A DNA stretch of 64,000 nucleotides from Caldisericales bacterium (lineage in GTDB: Bacteria > Caldisericota > Caldisericia > JAAYUI01): contig JAAYUI010000003.1 in assembly GCA_012517765.1 (NCBI GenBank), forward strand, positions 124,001 to 188,000, given 5' to 3'. Of the stretch, positions 51,096 to 61,546 are shown piece by piece. The first letter of the stretch is position 1. Each line of letters starts with the position of its first letter. The translations under genes were made by a program, and so were the position numbers. The notes beneath the pieces were generated by a model, which worked only from the letters and a program-made list of their open reading frames with translations, ran no database searches and was not told where the DNA came from.

Positions 51096-54000
51096 TTAAG
51101 GTAACCACACCCTTTCAATTACCATAAAACCTTTGAGCAGGTCTGTATTTAGTGTGCAATCAAGCACAGATTTGAGGATTTCTTGCGTCAGATAGAATGA
51201 ACCATCCACAAGTGACGGTGAATTCGGCAATTGTATCTGGGTTCCTCCAGAAAGAGCAACAGCTGAGCCTGATTCAAAGATTATTGATTTGCCAAAAATA
51301 TCAAGCTTGCAGGTACTTGCTTCCTGGGAGACTTGGAATGAGGCACCGAAAATTACCCGTAAAGCGTCTACTGGTATCAACCCGTCTTTTGTAAGGGCAG
51401 ACTGCATTACTCCAATCACATCACCCTTTTGGTCAAAAACTTCTTTCTGGCCAACAACCAACCGGCCCCAGCCTTGCGCATACACCGGTATTTCCACTGT
51501 CTCTGTGGCAATATTCCCTGCCTGGTCGATGGCCTCTATCTTGACCTGGTTTTTGCCAGGAACGAGAGAAATGCTGGCCTGGTATATGTCATAAATTACA
51601 GTTGCATCTTTGCCGTTTATCCTGACTGATGCTCCAGGCTCTACTCTTCCCTTTATTACGAAATCCTGGGCGCCAATGAGCTCGGGGAATTTTGGGACCA
51701 GCAATTCAGGTTTTATTGTGTCAAGGGTTATTGAGAGCTGTAGTGTTTTTGACGGTCCCTTGGACAACTGGGAAACAATGACTATAAAGTTCGGTCCCTC
51801 AACAAGGGAAACTCTGATATTAAAAGAACCATCCTGGGAAACCTGGGCCGGTTTTCCATTGGCTACCAGTGTCGCTCCCGGGGATGTTTTGCCTTTCAGC
51901 GAAAGAGATTGTTTGTTGGTCAATGGAGGATATTGGTCAACTTCCAGGATTGGGGGTTCTGTCTGGTCGCCTGTATATTCGATAATTTCTCCGGACACAA
52001 ATCCTTTGGCCGTTGCCAATATGACAATCTTCATGACAGATTTTGGTTCGATCTCCAGGATTGCCTTGCCGTTTGCATCAGTCTGTGACTCCACATCAAT
52101 ATCTTCACCCCTGACTCTTATGGTGGCATCTGGTATTGTTGCTTTTGTTGCCCTGTCCGTGACTTGTACAGTCAATATGTTCTTGACGCCATTTACAATC
52201 TTGGCTGGCGACAGAAGCACCGGTACAATGCCAGGAGAACTGTCAAGTGCCGCAACAGGGTAGATCGAGAAGTATTCAGGGGCATCCCTCAGCGAGAATT
52301 CGTATGGCTGTTTGTCTAGGAGGGTGTTTTTGCATGTATATCCAAGTTGGATGACGGATTTGCCCTGGCCCGTAGGATTGAGAGTGAGATATGTGTAAGG
52401 AACAGTTCCAGGTTCGAATGCGTAGAAACCTCCCTGTGAAAGGAGACTGTCATTTGCCCCGGCCGCCATTATGTAGCCGCCACCTGTTATTGGAAGGTCT
52501 CTGTCATCAGCCGGCCTTATTTCTACAAGTATGTTGTTATTTGTAGCGTAAGCCAGATCAAAGTTGTTCTGGTCCAGCAACCCTGTCGAGAGCGGCATCC
52601 TGCTCTCGGCTGACTTGAAGGCCATTTTTGGTGTTTCAAGCGAAAGCATGGTCTCCGGGAAAGCGTCCCAGTCGAGAGCAAATGTTGCGTCCCTCGATCC
52701 CATTGTTGAGCCTTCCAGCGGGCCAGGATTTGTCTTGTACCTGAATCTTGTGTAATGAAAGCCTGGATCGGTGTAATACGGGAAGGGTGCTCCTGCAACA
52801 TCAGCATAGAAATCATCAGTGGAGTATGGATTAAGGCCCACCAAACCACCCACTTTGCACACGTCTTCAGCAAAAACATAGAACTTGCAAGAACCAAGTT
52901 CATCAAGGGGAAGAGTGTCTTTTATGTCCAGAATTCCATCTCTTTCTCTATCTGCAAAAAGATATGTTCCCTCATAGGGTTTGTTGTATATGCAACCAAG
53001 GCCCCACGCATAAGGTACTGGCCTATATTCAGGCTGAACAAGCATGCTAGGTTTGTCGGAAAAGGTGTCATTGCTGTAGTGTATGTTTGTCGTATTGTAG
53101 AAGACTGGTTCGTTGCGCCTCAGGATTGTCACTGCCCTTAGTTGTTCGTCCCATGTGAAAAACTCTCTCTTCGTGAGTAATGAGCCAAAGGAAAGAATCT
53201 CACCATTTGACCTCTGGAGTAGTCTGTCTCCGTTCCAGTCCAGTCCAAGATGGACCGTGTAATTTGTCTTGCACCTCTCGCAAGGGAAGAAACTCTTCGG
53301 GCGCCAGTTGGCCGGAACGTTTACAAATGGGGTGAAATGTGCAGGGTAAGTTATTTTGTCTCCGCAAACCCTTACCTCTCTTGGGGGTTGCTTGAGAATG
53401 AAACCTTGTCTGTTCTTGCACACCGCCGTTATTTCATAGACCCTGTTTGATCCTGCAGTCAGCAAGAAATCTGGTTCGCCAGGACTCGTGAAAACCTTTC
53501 TTTCCGGATCGTCCATATTGACAACATTGTACTCGACGATTGGAAGCCCAACCTTGATTTTGGTTGTCCCAAAATGTTTTCTGTCTGGCGTGTAGACCGT
53601 GAGGGAAAATTCTCCTGAATCGTTGGCACAGAAACCCTTGAACTGGTATATTCCGTCTTTTGAACGCGAGAAATCAATCTGTATTGGCTGAAAGGACCTC
53701 TTGTTGGCGTCTTCCCAGTCAGAATACAGGTAGATGTTGGCATAGTAATTGTAAGAGGTGTTATGCAGGTCTGTTCTGACCCAGTAATACTGTGGGAGTC
53801 TGGCATCAGGGCCGAAAAATGACTGGTCATCGGGGAACCAGTCCCTGAAACAGTGCAACCATGCCCTGTCTGGTGGGACTTCCCTGTCACCTATCACATC
53901 CCTTACGCCCTCAAGGAGGTTGACAGGTGTACCTGTTGCGTCAGTAATCCTCATTGTGAGTGGTTTTGACGGATCGGCCATTTCATTGACCACACCTGCC

Positions 54001-57000
54001 GTGAGTGGTTGTGGTGAAACCTCTATGGTGAGATCATCTTTTGGACCTATGTTTGCTTTTGCCTCGCCGGCCAGATACACCTCATGGGTGTAGCTTATGT
54101 CAAACCACTCGTGGTAGAAGTAAGGAGCATATGATCTGTCATTGTTGTCATCGCCATATTTGAAAGCAGTGACATAAACACTGGCCTCTTCATGCTCTGA
54201 TATGACATGGTCGGCAGGCGTTATCATTCTTTTTATGAATTCAATATTGACTCCACCAATGTCCATTCCGACATCAGTTATTTGGCAACCAGTTTCTTTT
54301 GTGAGGTCAAGCTCGTAAATCCCATCGTTCCTGTTGAACGTTCTGGCATCGACCATGCCACCATTCCAGAGGTTTGTTGCAAGATCATAGGTGCCGATTA
54401 TTTCAGTCTCGTAATCTGCAAAACTTATTTTGCCGTTTTCATTGAAGTCCCACCAGTCGGCAAACATTCTTCCGCCAGTCCGGGAGTTGTTTCTCATCGG
54501 CATTGGCGTCCCTATTGTCCTTCCATCACCCATTCCAATATGGAGCGCTTCGTCCATGCCTTCAATCTTGAAGGCGATTCCTCTGTCTTGCCAGATATAG
54601 ACGAAAGCATTGTTGCACGCTTCCTCTATCTGCATGTCTTCCTGTTCGGTAATTTTTACCCTGAAATGATGGTCCTGATCAACGGGTATTGTGTCCGGGA
54701 GACCTGTAATTGTTAGTCCATGGACTTTTATTCCAAATTCATTTTTGTCGTTGCAGCAGTCCTGGAATCTCTTCACGGTGCCATCGAAAAGCTCAACTTC
54801 GATTTCTATCTTTCCTGAGCCAACGGGAGTCAGCTCATCAATCTTTATAACATTTGAAACGCCGGTGTAATCTAGCCTTTTGTTCCATATCAGGAACTTG
54901 TTGAACTCGTCTGGCATGAATGTTATTTTGTCTGGACCAAAGCCGATTTCTCCAATCCAGTTTTTTCCATCAAACTCGTACCATTGATAATTGGTATTGT
55001 CTACCACAACTTTTCCTGTGAAATCATAGATTATGGGGAGCCTGATCATCCCTTCGAATGCAAAGTCGGTTGTGACCCTTCCAGTAAGCGGATCCATAAT
55101 TTTGGGCCTCTTGAAGGGGCCCGTTACGGTGAGTTTTTTTATCAACCTCTTGAACGGCGTCGGATTTGACGAAGTCCCGGGGTTGAATGTCAGATGGGTT
55201 CCATTCGAATCTTTTAGCACGAAATAGATTCCATAATCGGTGAGTGGGAAAAATTCGGTCCCTAGCTTGTTGAAATTTACTTTCCTCTTCCTCTTGTCCT
55301 CATCCGGGTCCCTGCCGAGGGCCTCCTTGTTTGCGTTGAGCCTTTGTCCCCACTCGGACCATATTGCAGGGTATGAATTGTAGCCACAAATCTGGGCCCT
55401 GGCAAAAGGAATGTTTATGATCCTGCTCAAATGGGCCTGGCCACCCGGATAGACCCTGAAATCATCCTGGAGGTTCCTCAATATTGGATTGTATGGGTGC
55501 TGGATTTGTGGTGCTGGTGGAGGTATCTGGTTTATGGAGTTCTTGCCTGCCGTATAGTCCAGCTGCGAGAACTGCAGACCATGATCGATGACCTGCAGTT
55601 CTGAGAAATTTAACGTCGGATCAACGCTGAGCACCTTGGCTGTAGCATAGCCGCTGTAATCAAGCGCAAGATGGTCGTCAAGCAGGAAGTGTGAAGGATG
55701 GACCGGCAGTTTGCTGTTGTAATCAAACATGATGTTGAAGCTGCTCAGTCTCAATCTTATCTGGGTGCTCTCTTTTGGCTTCACAAGGCCAAGGGCCCAT
55801 CCGCCGGTATCTGTGTCGGTGAATGTCGCAGCACTGGTTATATATGTAGGCACCCCGTAAGTTTCTATCCTTCCAAATTTGACACCAGTTTTTGGGTCTG
55901 TTGTGATACCGTCGAACAATCCGAGTTCGTCACCCCTTGTGACCACTCCCCATGCAAGAAAGCCGTCATCATCGCCCCATGTCTGGGCCATCTTTGAGGA
56001 GTTGTCCACATCAACCAGTGATGCTTGTGATGAAACTTCTATCGGTCTGGATGTTCCGATAAATAGAGGTGGCATAAAGTTTGGATCGTCACCAACGTAA
56101 TCACCAGGATCAAGTGCTCCTGGGACATAGCCTATGTCGTTCCAGTACCAGAAATAGTATGTCTTGTCTATGTTGTACTGGATTATGTATCGCTGGCCGT
56201 GTTCTCCAATGGCGGTTGCCATCCAGTTCACTCCACCACCTGTTGCATTGTAAAGAACGATTGTCTGCTGGTCTTTGTTGAGTGCAAACGGGATGCAGCA
56301 AGGATCGTTTATGTCCAGCATGTTATCTGCGTCGTATGTTTCAAGTGAAATGTTCGGATACCTTTCTTCGAGGATGTCCAGGCATTTTCTGGTGGAGTTT
56401 ATTTCAAGCCTTTCGCTCCTTACTTTAAGGTAGCTTTTTTCCCAGGCATCATAATTGTTTGCGAGAGAGATGGGGACAGTTGGCTGTGGCCATGGAGCTG
56501 GAACAATAGTCAAGGTGTTTTTATTGTCCTGGATGTTGTCGTTGGGCATGTATTTTGCGAGATAAAACATGTCCTGGTATGGCCCATCGGGAGGAGCTGT
56601 TCTTGCCGGGCCGCCAAGATCTGCGAACGCTGTTACCACAATAGGGTCATATTTTCCATTGGAGAAAAGGGAACCCTGATAGGGTGTTATTTCAAAAAAT
56701 ACTTCCCTGTCCGTGTCAGTTATCGTTCTTGTTTGTTCCCACGGTATTTTCCCATAAGTAAAAGGTGACCTGACTGTAACATATATCTTCTGTTTTTTAT
56801 CCAGCAGGACAGGAGTTTTGATACGAAGTTTTGATGTCTGTTCAACGCGAAGTTCCCTGTCAACATACGCATCAAGACCTACTTTTCCAGGTAGCGTTGG
56901 AATGTCAATTGCTGTCGGGTGGCCACATTTCCCCATTGAGAAGCCGTGTGCCTTGTATTCGTGAACAAAACAACCCCATTCGTCAACAATATCGCCGCAA

Positions 57001-59210
57001 GGGTATGAGTAGTAACCAATCCTTATCTGGCTCATCCTCACATCGCCATAGTCGACAATAAAGTTGTTGTTGAGGTCGTTGTATATGTCTTCGCCAACGT
57101 CATACTCGCCATTTGGCTGGCTTTCTCCATGAGCAACATCATAAAAGCGGAGAGTTGCTGGCAAACCCAGGAGAGGTGCACCAAAATCAAGGTCGCCTGC
57201 CGCTACATTGGTGCCAGCCTTGTATGTGACAGTATTGTTGCCTTTGGTGATTGTGACCTCTGTCATTCTTATGTCGGCTGTCTCTACCAGATTGTTGTTG
57301 CTTCTGTATTTTCTGTATATTGACCTCTGGCAGCCAAAAGTGCCGGTTCCAATATCTGTGCACTTGTATGCTGACGAGAATCCCACAAGACCCTCGCCAC
57401 CCCAAGGGGGGGGTGAAGTTCTTCCGGCATCTGGTGACTGGAGACCTTCTTCGGCTCCTAAATAGCTTTCTGAGTGTTTTCCGGCAAGGAAATCTGAGCT
57501 GACATCGTTCGGGAACACCTCCGGGCTTGGCCCCAGAAGATTGTCCACCCCATTGTCAAGGAATATTGACAAGCCAAAGTATGATCTGAAATCGGCCTTT
57601 ACATTGAAGAATGTTGTTGATGGTATGGCAAAATCTTCTGCGGAATTGTCCAGTGAAGTTGATTTGTTGATGTTTTGCGAGCCCGTGAGCAGTTTGCCGT
57701 ATGGATCGAACATTGAAGCTGCAGAACTCGAAGGAGTTTCGCCCATCCAGACATCAGTCTGTACAATTGTATCATATGATGGAGCAAATGGCCCGGATTG
57801 AAGCAATTCTTCAACTACAAGGAGATCACCAGCCACAAGGCCGCCCAGGACACAATTTCCCTCAGCATTTGGATTCTCAAACCTGTGTGAATTTGTGTTT
57901 ACATCAGTGAGCGCGATGTCTCTTTCAGTAACTGTTGCTTCGGCGTCACTTTTTCTGTAGATGAATTCGCGTGGATCGTAAACCAGATTTTTGTTTACGT
58001 TTTCGGTGTGGAGTTCGTCGCCCGGTGTCACCGTTCCGGAGTGGATAAACTGGACGAGTGTTCTGCCTACGTCAAGATCGTCTCCCGGATCGAGTACGCC
58101 AATTGGAGGGGCATCAAATACAGAAGACCCTGCCAGATACGTTCTTGGTTCGCCATTGGCAGACATGACGATTACATTTGTGAGTCTTGTATCACCTGAC
58201 GAAACCACCGGTGCCGTTGTCAGATTTGTGGTTCTTCTGTATATCCACTCTGCCGGCGTGTATCTCCCGTCAGTGTTTATGTTCTCGGCGTGCCATTCTT
58301 CGCCCTGTTCAAAATCTGCATCAAAATCATTTACAAAAGGTACATAGTGAAGGCCGATGTCCCATCTCTCGATTGCAGAATTTGAAACGGGCCTTGGTTT
58401 TAGCGTAGTTCCTATGGACGGTATGATTGGAAAATCGGTGCTTGGGCTGATGTCCTGGATAAGCGGAAAATCTGGCATGTCGACCCAGCCAATCTGGAAA
58501 AGCCTTGTCCTAATAGGAGGTTTCTGGTTGAATGGGTCTGGCTGGAAGCCTTCCCAAATCTCTTTGTCAATCCTGAGATAAACCTCAGAACCTGGCCTGT
58601 AGTATGGCTGGATCGAACCATCAACCTTTGTTGGAACGATAAAATATGGCCCCTGGGTGTTATTGCAGTTTATGGGGTCAACATAGCAGCACGGATTCAG
58701 TTTTATATTGTCCCATTCGTATGATGGGTCAGGGTCTCTGCCATAGTTCGGATCATCCGGATTTGCATAACCATAGTACCTGCAGTCTTCAAATGCCCCT
58801 GTTTTTGAGAACCAGAGTTGTCCGGCTGAGTCAAGCACAGCTATCATTTTTTCCGCAAGGTTTGTTGCCTTGCCAGAATCAGATTTGTTTAGGTAAAAAA
58901 TGGTGTAATAAAGTGGCTTCGTCATTGTGGCCTGGGTGGCCCTTATGTTGTATCCACCAGAAACAGCCAGTGATGCGTCTGGCATCGGGAACCCTGTTCT
59001 GCCCCACGATGTCACGCCCTTGCCGTCAAAGGCGTATTTTTGTGCCGGAACAAGCTGGTTTCCGCTCCATGCAAACCCTACAGGTGCCCATCTTGTTGCA
59101 ACGAATATTGCTATTTGCCTGTTTGACTGTTCGGCGTTGGCAAGCGATGAAAATGGCAATCCATTAATAAGAATCAAAAGAGCCAAAATTAATCCGTAAC
59201 TTTTTTTCAT
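51096..59210 (-). CDS. Giant secreted protein with internal repeats and a degenerate copper-amine-oxidase-like C-terminus
   Basis: 2,704 residues from ATG 59210, preferred over the in-frame ATG 9 bp upstream because GATGAGG precedes it. Signal peptide about 1-26. Most of the chain matches no family I recognise. At least three related units of about 100 residues occur near 295-385, 385-475 and 630-730, built on 'EWIYRRTT', 'DTRLTNVIVMSANGE', 'RTYLAGSSV' and 'LHTENVNKNLVYDPREFIYRK' (core 'VYDPREFIYRK'). EF-hand-like loops are visible, for example 'DFNENGKISFADYE' near 1590. The end has a carboxypeptidase-regulatory-like domain (about 2330-2400), two glucodextranase-B-like Ig domains (about 2410-2580) and a weak copper-amine-oxidase-N-like pair. 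Cys pairs are frequent. Probably a surface or matrix protein; function unknown. Confidence 0.8.
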   Translation of the reverse strand: MKKSYGLILALLILINGLPFSSLANAEQSNRQIAIFVATRWAPVGFAWSGNQLVPAQKYAFDGKGVTSWGRTGFPMPDASLAVSGGYNIRATQATMTKPLYYTIFYLNKSDSGKATNLAEKMIAVLDSAGQLWFSKTGAFEDCRYYGYANPDDPNYGRDPDPSYEWDNIKLNPCCYVDPINCNNTQGPYFIVPTKVDGSIQPYYRPGSEVYLRIDKEIWEGFQPDPFNQKPPIRTRLFQIGWVDMPDFPLIQDISPSTDFPIIPSIGTTLKPRPVSNSAIERWDIGLHYVPFVNDFDADFEQGEEWHAENINTDGRYTPAEWIYRRTTNLTTAPVVSSGDTRLTNVIVMSANGEPRTYLAGSSVFDAPPIGVLDPGDDLDVGRTLVQFIHSGTVTPGDELHTENVNKNLVYDPREFIYRKSDAEATVTERDIALTDVNTNSHRFENPNAEGNCVLGGLVAGDLLVVEELLQSGPFAPSYDTIVQTDVWMGETPSSSAASMFDPYGKLLTGSQNINKSTSLDNSAEDFAIPSTTFFNVKADFRSYFGLSIFLDNGVDNLLGPSPEVFPNDVSSDFLAGKHSESYLGAEEGLQSPDAGRTSPPPWGGEGLVGFSSAYKCTDIGTGTFGCQRSIYRKYRSNNNLVETADIRMTEVTITKGNNTVTYKAGTNVAAGDLDFGAPLLGLPATLRFYDVAHGESQPNGEYDVGEDIYNDLNNNFIVDYGDVRMSQIRIGYYSYPCGDIVDEWGCFVHEYKAHGFSMGKCGHPTAIDIPTLPGKVGLDAYVDRELRVEQTSKLRIKTPVLLDKKQKIYVTVRSPFTYGKIPWEQTRTITDTDREVFFEITPYQGSLFSNGKYDPIVVTAFADLGGPARTAPPDGPYQDMFYLAKYMPNDNIQDNKNTLTIVPAPWPQPTVPISLANNYDAWEKSYLKVRSERLEINSTRKCLDILEERYPNISLETYDADNMLDINDPCCIPFALNKDQQTIVLYNATGGGVNWMATAIGEHGQRYIIQYNIDKTYYFWYWNDIGYVPGALDPGDYVGDDPNFMPPLFIGTSRPIEVSSQASLVDVDNSSKMAQTWGDDDGFLAWGVVTRGDELGLFDGITTDPKTGVKFGRIETYGVPTYITSAATFTDTDTGGWALGLVKPKESTQIRLRLSSFNIMFDYNSKLPVHPSHFLLDDHLALDYSGYATAKVLSVDPTLNFSELQVIDHGLQFSQLDYTAGKNSINQIPPPAPQIQHPYNPILRNLQDDFRVYPGGQAHLSRIINIPFARAQICGYNSYPAIWSEWGQRLNANKEALGRDPDEDKRKRKVNFNKLGTEFFPLTDYGIYFVLKDSNGTHLTFNPGTSSNPTPFKRLIKKLTVTGPFKRPKIMDPLTGRVTTDFAFEGMIRLPIIYDFTGKVVVDNTNYQWYEFDGKNWIGEIGFGPDKITFMPDEFNKFLIWNKRLDYTGVSNVIKIDELTPVGSGKIEIEVELFDGTVKRFQDCCNDKNEFGIKVHGLTITGLPDTIPVDQDHHFRVKITEQEDMQIEEACNNAFVYIWQDRGIAFKIEGMDEALHIGMGDGRTIGTPMPMRNNSRTGGRMFADWWDFNENGKISFADYETEIIGTYDLATNLWNGGMVDARTFNRNDGIYELDLTKETGCQITDVGMDIGGVNIEFIKRMITPADHVISEHEEASVYVTAFKYGDDNNDRSYAPYFYHEWFDISYTHEVYLAGEAKANIGPKDDLTIEVSPQPLTAGVVNEMADPSKPLTMRITDATGTPVNLLEGVRDVIGDREVPPDRAWLHCFRDWFPDDQSFFGPDARLPQYYWVRTDLHNTSYNYYANIYLYSDWEDANKRSFQPIQIDFSRSKDGIYQFKGFCANDSGEFSLTVYTPDRKHFGTTKIKVGLPIVEYNVVNMDDPERKVFTSPGEPDFLLTAGSNRVYEITAVCKNRQGFILKQPPREVRVCGDKITYPAHFTPFVNVPANWRPKSFFPCERCKTNYTVHLGLDWNGDRLLQRSNGEILSFGSLLTKREFFTWDEQLRAVTILRRNEPVFYNTTNIHYSNDTFSDKPSMLVQPEYRPVPYAWGLGCIYNKPYEGTYLFADRERDGILDIKDTLPLDELGSCKFYVFAEDVCKVGGLVGLNPYSTDDFYADVAGAPFPYYTDPGFHYTRFRYKTNPGPLEGSTMGSRDATFALDWDAFPETMLSLETPKMAFKSAESRMPLSTGLLDQNNFDLAYATNNNILVEIRPADDRDLPITGGGYIMAAGANDSLLSQGGFYAFEPGTVPYTYLTLNPTGQGKSVIQLGYTCKNTLLDKQPYEFSLRDAPEYFSIYPVAALDSSPGIVPVLLSPAKIVNGVKNILTVQVTDRATKATIPDATIRVRGEDIDVESQTDANGKAILEIEPKSVMKIVILATAKGFVSGEIIEYTGDQTEPPILEVDQYPPLTNKQSLSLKGKTSPGATLVANGKPAQVSQDGSFNIRVSLVEGPNFIVIVSQLSKGPSKTLQLSITLDTIKPELLVPKFPELIGAQDFVIKGRVEPGASVRINGKDATVIYDIYQASISLVPGKNQVKIEAIDQAGNIATETVEIPVYAQGWGRLVVGQKEVFDQKGDVIGVMQSALTKDGLIPVDALRVIFGASFQVSQEASTCKLDIFGKSIIFESGSAVALSGGTQIQLPNSPSLVDGSFYLTQEILKSVLDCTLNTDLLKGFMVIERVWLP

Positions 59211-59294
59211 TTTCCTCATCTCACTATATATACGCTACAATTCCAGTTTCTGTTTACAAAAATATATACACTCAAATACAAAGCGTGTTTATCG

Positions 59295-59323
59295 ATTTTA
59301 TTATTGTAGTATTCTTGTGTCAA
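59295..59323 (-). promoter_or_regulatory. Sigma-70 promoter of the giant secreted protein
   Basis: Minus-strand TTGACA (59318-59323) and TAAAAT (59295-59300), 17-bp spacer; predicted leader of about 78 nt. Divergent from the C25 peptidase promoter. Confidence 0.6.
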
Positions 59324-59341
59324 GCGTATTTTTTCCATTAC

Positions 59342-59369
59342 TTGAGTTAAAAAGCGTCCATGCTAGAAT
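59342..59369 (+). promoter_or_regulatory. Promoter of the C25 peptidase, giving a probable leaderless message
   Basis: TTGAGT (59342-59347) and TAGAAT (59364-59369), 16-bp spacer. The -10 box ends 8 bp before ATG 59378, so transcription should begin at or within 1-2 nt of the start codon. Confidence 0.6.
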
Positions 59370-59377
59370 TGTCTCAA

Positions 59378-61546
59378 ATGAAAAAGGCGATAAATTTTGT
59401 TGTTTTTATTATCTTTATATTGACCACAATACCAGCAAACAAAGTATTTTCTGAAGAACAGAAACCATGTTTCCTCATTATTTCAAAACAACCACTGTCG
59501 CTTTTGGGCGAATTGACAAAATCGAAGGAATCGGCGGGGTTGCAGGTAAGGTATGTTAATACTGATGACATACCTTCCGAAGACAGACTTGGGCCGAAAG
59601 ATATCAGAATATTTTTGAAAAAAAACAAGGACGCCTGGAACATAAAATATTTGCTCATAGTCGGGTCTGAGGACACCGTGCCGATGATGTACTGTTCCCC
59701 TGCCTCAGAGGGTGTTGCATCAAGAGATCTTGTCGATACACCGACAGATTTCTATTACTCATCGATTTATGATGAGTGGGACAGGGATGGCGATGGAAGG
59801 GTCGGGGAGTACCCGGATGATGGTGTAGCAGAGCACAAAGCCGATATTTTTGTTGGCAGGATACCTTTTGATGAACCGAAAACAATTTCCGAGATTTCGA
59901 AATCGATAGCTGAATTTGATAATCTGGCTGATTTTCAGAAGGCAAAACTGCTTTTTGGTGGCGCAATGCTTGGTTTCCAGGGTGAGGTCTGGGACGACAA
60001 GGTAATGGAAAGAACAGACGGCGGGGAATATTGCGAGAAGATATATTCGGAAATTTTTAGTGGCAAGGGATTTTCCAGATACAGACTCTATGAAAAAGAT
60101 GGTTTTCTTCCATCTCCATTCCAATGTGAAGAGCCGCTCAACGCAGAGACTTTCGGCTACCAGATACCAAACAGGTATGGGCTTGTCTTGTGGACTGCCC
60201 ATGGCTCGCCTGAACATATAGTTAGGACAGTCTGGAACTCGGGTAGTGCCCAAAAATCCTCTCCTTCCAAGGCCGATCTTTCACAACCAAGACTCCTGAA
60301 CTCAACTCAGATGACAGGTGCCAAGACCAGGTGGGGGATTGTTGTTTCGGCATCTTGCTCAACATCGAACCCTTCCGCAGGAACGGGTCTGGGTGCTTCG
60401 GTAATCAAGGCTGGTGCTTCAGCTTATGTTGGTTCAACCAGGGTTGCCTGGTCACCATCATACTGGAGGAAACTCGAAGATGGCGGAATGGACACTATTT
60501 TGTACCTCTTTTGCAGGTACCTTTCCGTTCCAGGCACATCCGTAGGGCAGGCAATCGCACAGGCAAGAGTGGAATTTGCCAAAAAATATTTCTTTGGTGA
60601 CATCGAGGACCCAATCGAGTCAGCCCAGATGAACATTTACAACTTCAATCTCTATGGCGATCCATCGGTTTGCCTGATAAAGGGTGATATTGGAGGAAGC
60701 GTCGAAATACTTGAACCAAGCATCAGCGCCTCTCCTGGAGAAGTGGCAAAATGGGAGGCAAATATCTCCGGCAGCGATTTGACTGGCAATATCTTTCAGG
60801 TGATCCCGGACAAGCAGGACATGAGCTGGGCCGTCCCGGAAGTCGTGATTGCTGGAAACAAGCTTGTTTTGACAGCAGAAATTCCATCATCAGTTCCTAA
60901 CGGCAAGAGATTTTGGATACTCCACCAGAAGAGGGGCGACCTGTCGTCGCAAATACTGATAGTTCTCAATATTGTGCCAAAACCGGAGGCCAGCTTTGGA
61001 TTTTCATCAGGGGATGGCGTGATAATCCCGTTTTCAAGGGTCAAGTCCAGCCTTAATTTGACACAGAAAACAAAATATCTTGAGGTCACACTGAAATATG
61101 ATCCTGACAAAATCAAGTTTGTTTCCATAGGTCAGCCATCAAAAAAATCAGATGTTTTCTCGTTTTTTGATAACCATTTTGGTCTTGCATACATCAGGAT
61201 TTCAGGAGCTTCCGAGGTACTGCCGCTGATAAGCTTCAGGGTGATGAAATTTGTAGGAAAAACATCAATCGATGTATCAAAAATTGTTGCAATGACAGAC
61301 AGACCGGAGGCTTTAGCCATCCAGTCCAAATCGTTTGAAATAGCAATTGGGGAGAAAGAACTCTGGATTTCGAGGGCCGATTTTGATAGATCTGGTAAAG
61401 TGGATTCTTTTGACCTAGCGCTTCTTCTGTCGCGAATCGGGTGCACAAAACAGGACCCAAAATATGATCCAGTTTATGATCTGGATGATAACGGCCTGAT
61501 AGATTTTATTGATTACAGCCTTGCTTTCAAAAGAATCAGTGGTTGA
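59378..61546 (+). CDS. Secreted C25 (gingipain-like) cysteine peptidase with cohesin-like and dockerin-like domains
   Basis: 722 residues from ATG 59378. An ATG at 59360 is in frame but lies in the promoter spacer, and no ribosome binding site precedes either; a leaderless message explains this. Signal peptide about 1-25. The C25 domain (about 30-440) shows 'LLIVGSEDTVPMMYC', 'DWDRDGDG'-like acidic region ('EWDRDGDGRVGEYPDD'), His275 in 'WTAHGSPEH' and Cys327 in 'VSASCSTSNP', the catalytic pair of the family, and 'NLYGDPSVCL' at its end. An Ig-like region (about 440-535), a cohesin-like domain (about 540-655) and a dockerin-like pair ('DFDRSGKVDSFD', 'DLDDNGLIDFID'; about 660-722) follow. Predicted extracellular peptidase, sharing its tail with the three S8 peptidases. 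Its end overlaps convergent purH by 11 bp. Confidence 0.88.
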   Translation: MKKAINFVVFIIFILTTIPANKVFSEEQKPCFLIISKQPLSLLGELTKSKESAGLQVRYVNTDDIPSEDRLGPKDIRIFLKKNKDAWNIKYLLIVGSEDTVPMMYCSPASEGVASRDLVDTPTDFYYSSIYDEWDRDGDGRVGEYPDDGVAEHKADIFVGRIPFDEPKTISEISKSIAEFDNLADFQKAKLLFGGAMLGFQGEVWDDKVMERTDGGEYCEKIYSEIFSGKGFSRYRLYEKDGFLPSPFQCEEPLNAETFGYQIPNRYGLVLWTAHGSPEHIVRTVWNSGSAQKSSPSKADLSQPRLLNSTQMTGAKTRWGIVVSASCSTSNPSAGTGLGASVIKAGASAYVGSTRVAWSPSYWRKLEDGGMDTILYLFCRYLSVPGTSVGQAIAQARVEFAKKYFFGDIEDPIESAQMNIYNFNLYGDPSVCLIKGDIGGSVEILEPSISASPGEVAKWEANISGSDLTGNIFQVIPDKQDMSWAVPEVVIAGNKLVLTAEIPSSVPNGKRFWILHQKRGDLSSQILIVLNIVPKPEASFGFSSGDGVIIPFSRVKSSLNLTQKTKYLEVTLKYDPDKIKFVSIGQPSKKSDVFSFFDNHFGLAYIRISGASEVLPLISFRVMKFVGKTSIDVSKIVAMTDRPEALAIQSKSFEIAIGEKELWISRADFDRSGKVDSFDLALLLSRIGCTKQDPKYDPVYDLDDNGLIDFIDYSLAFKRISG

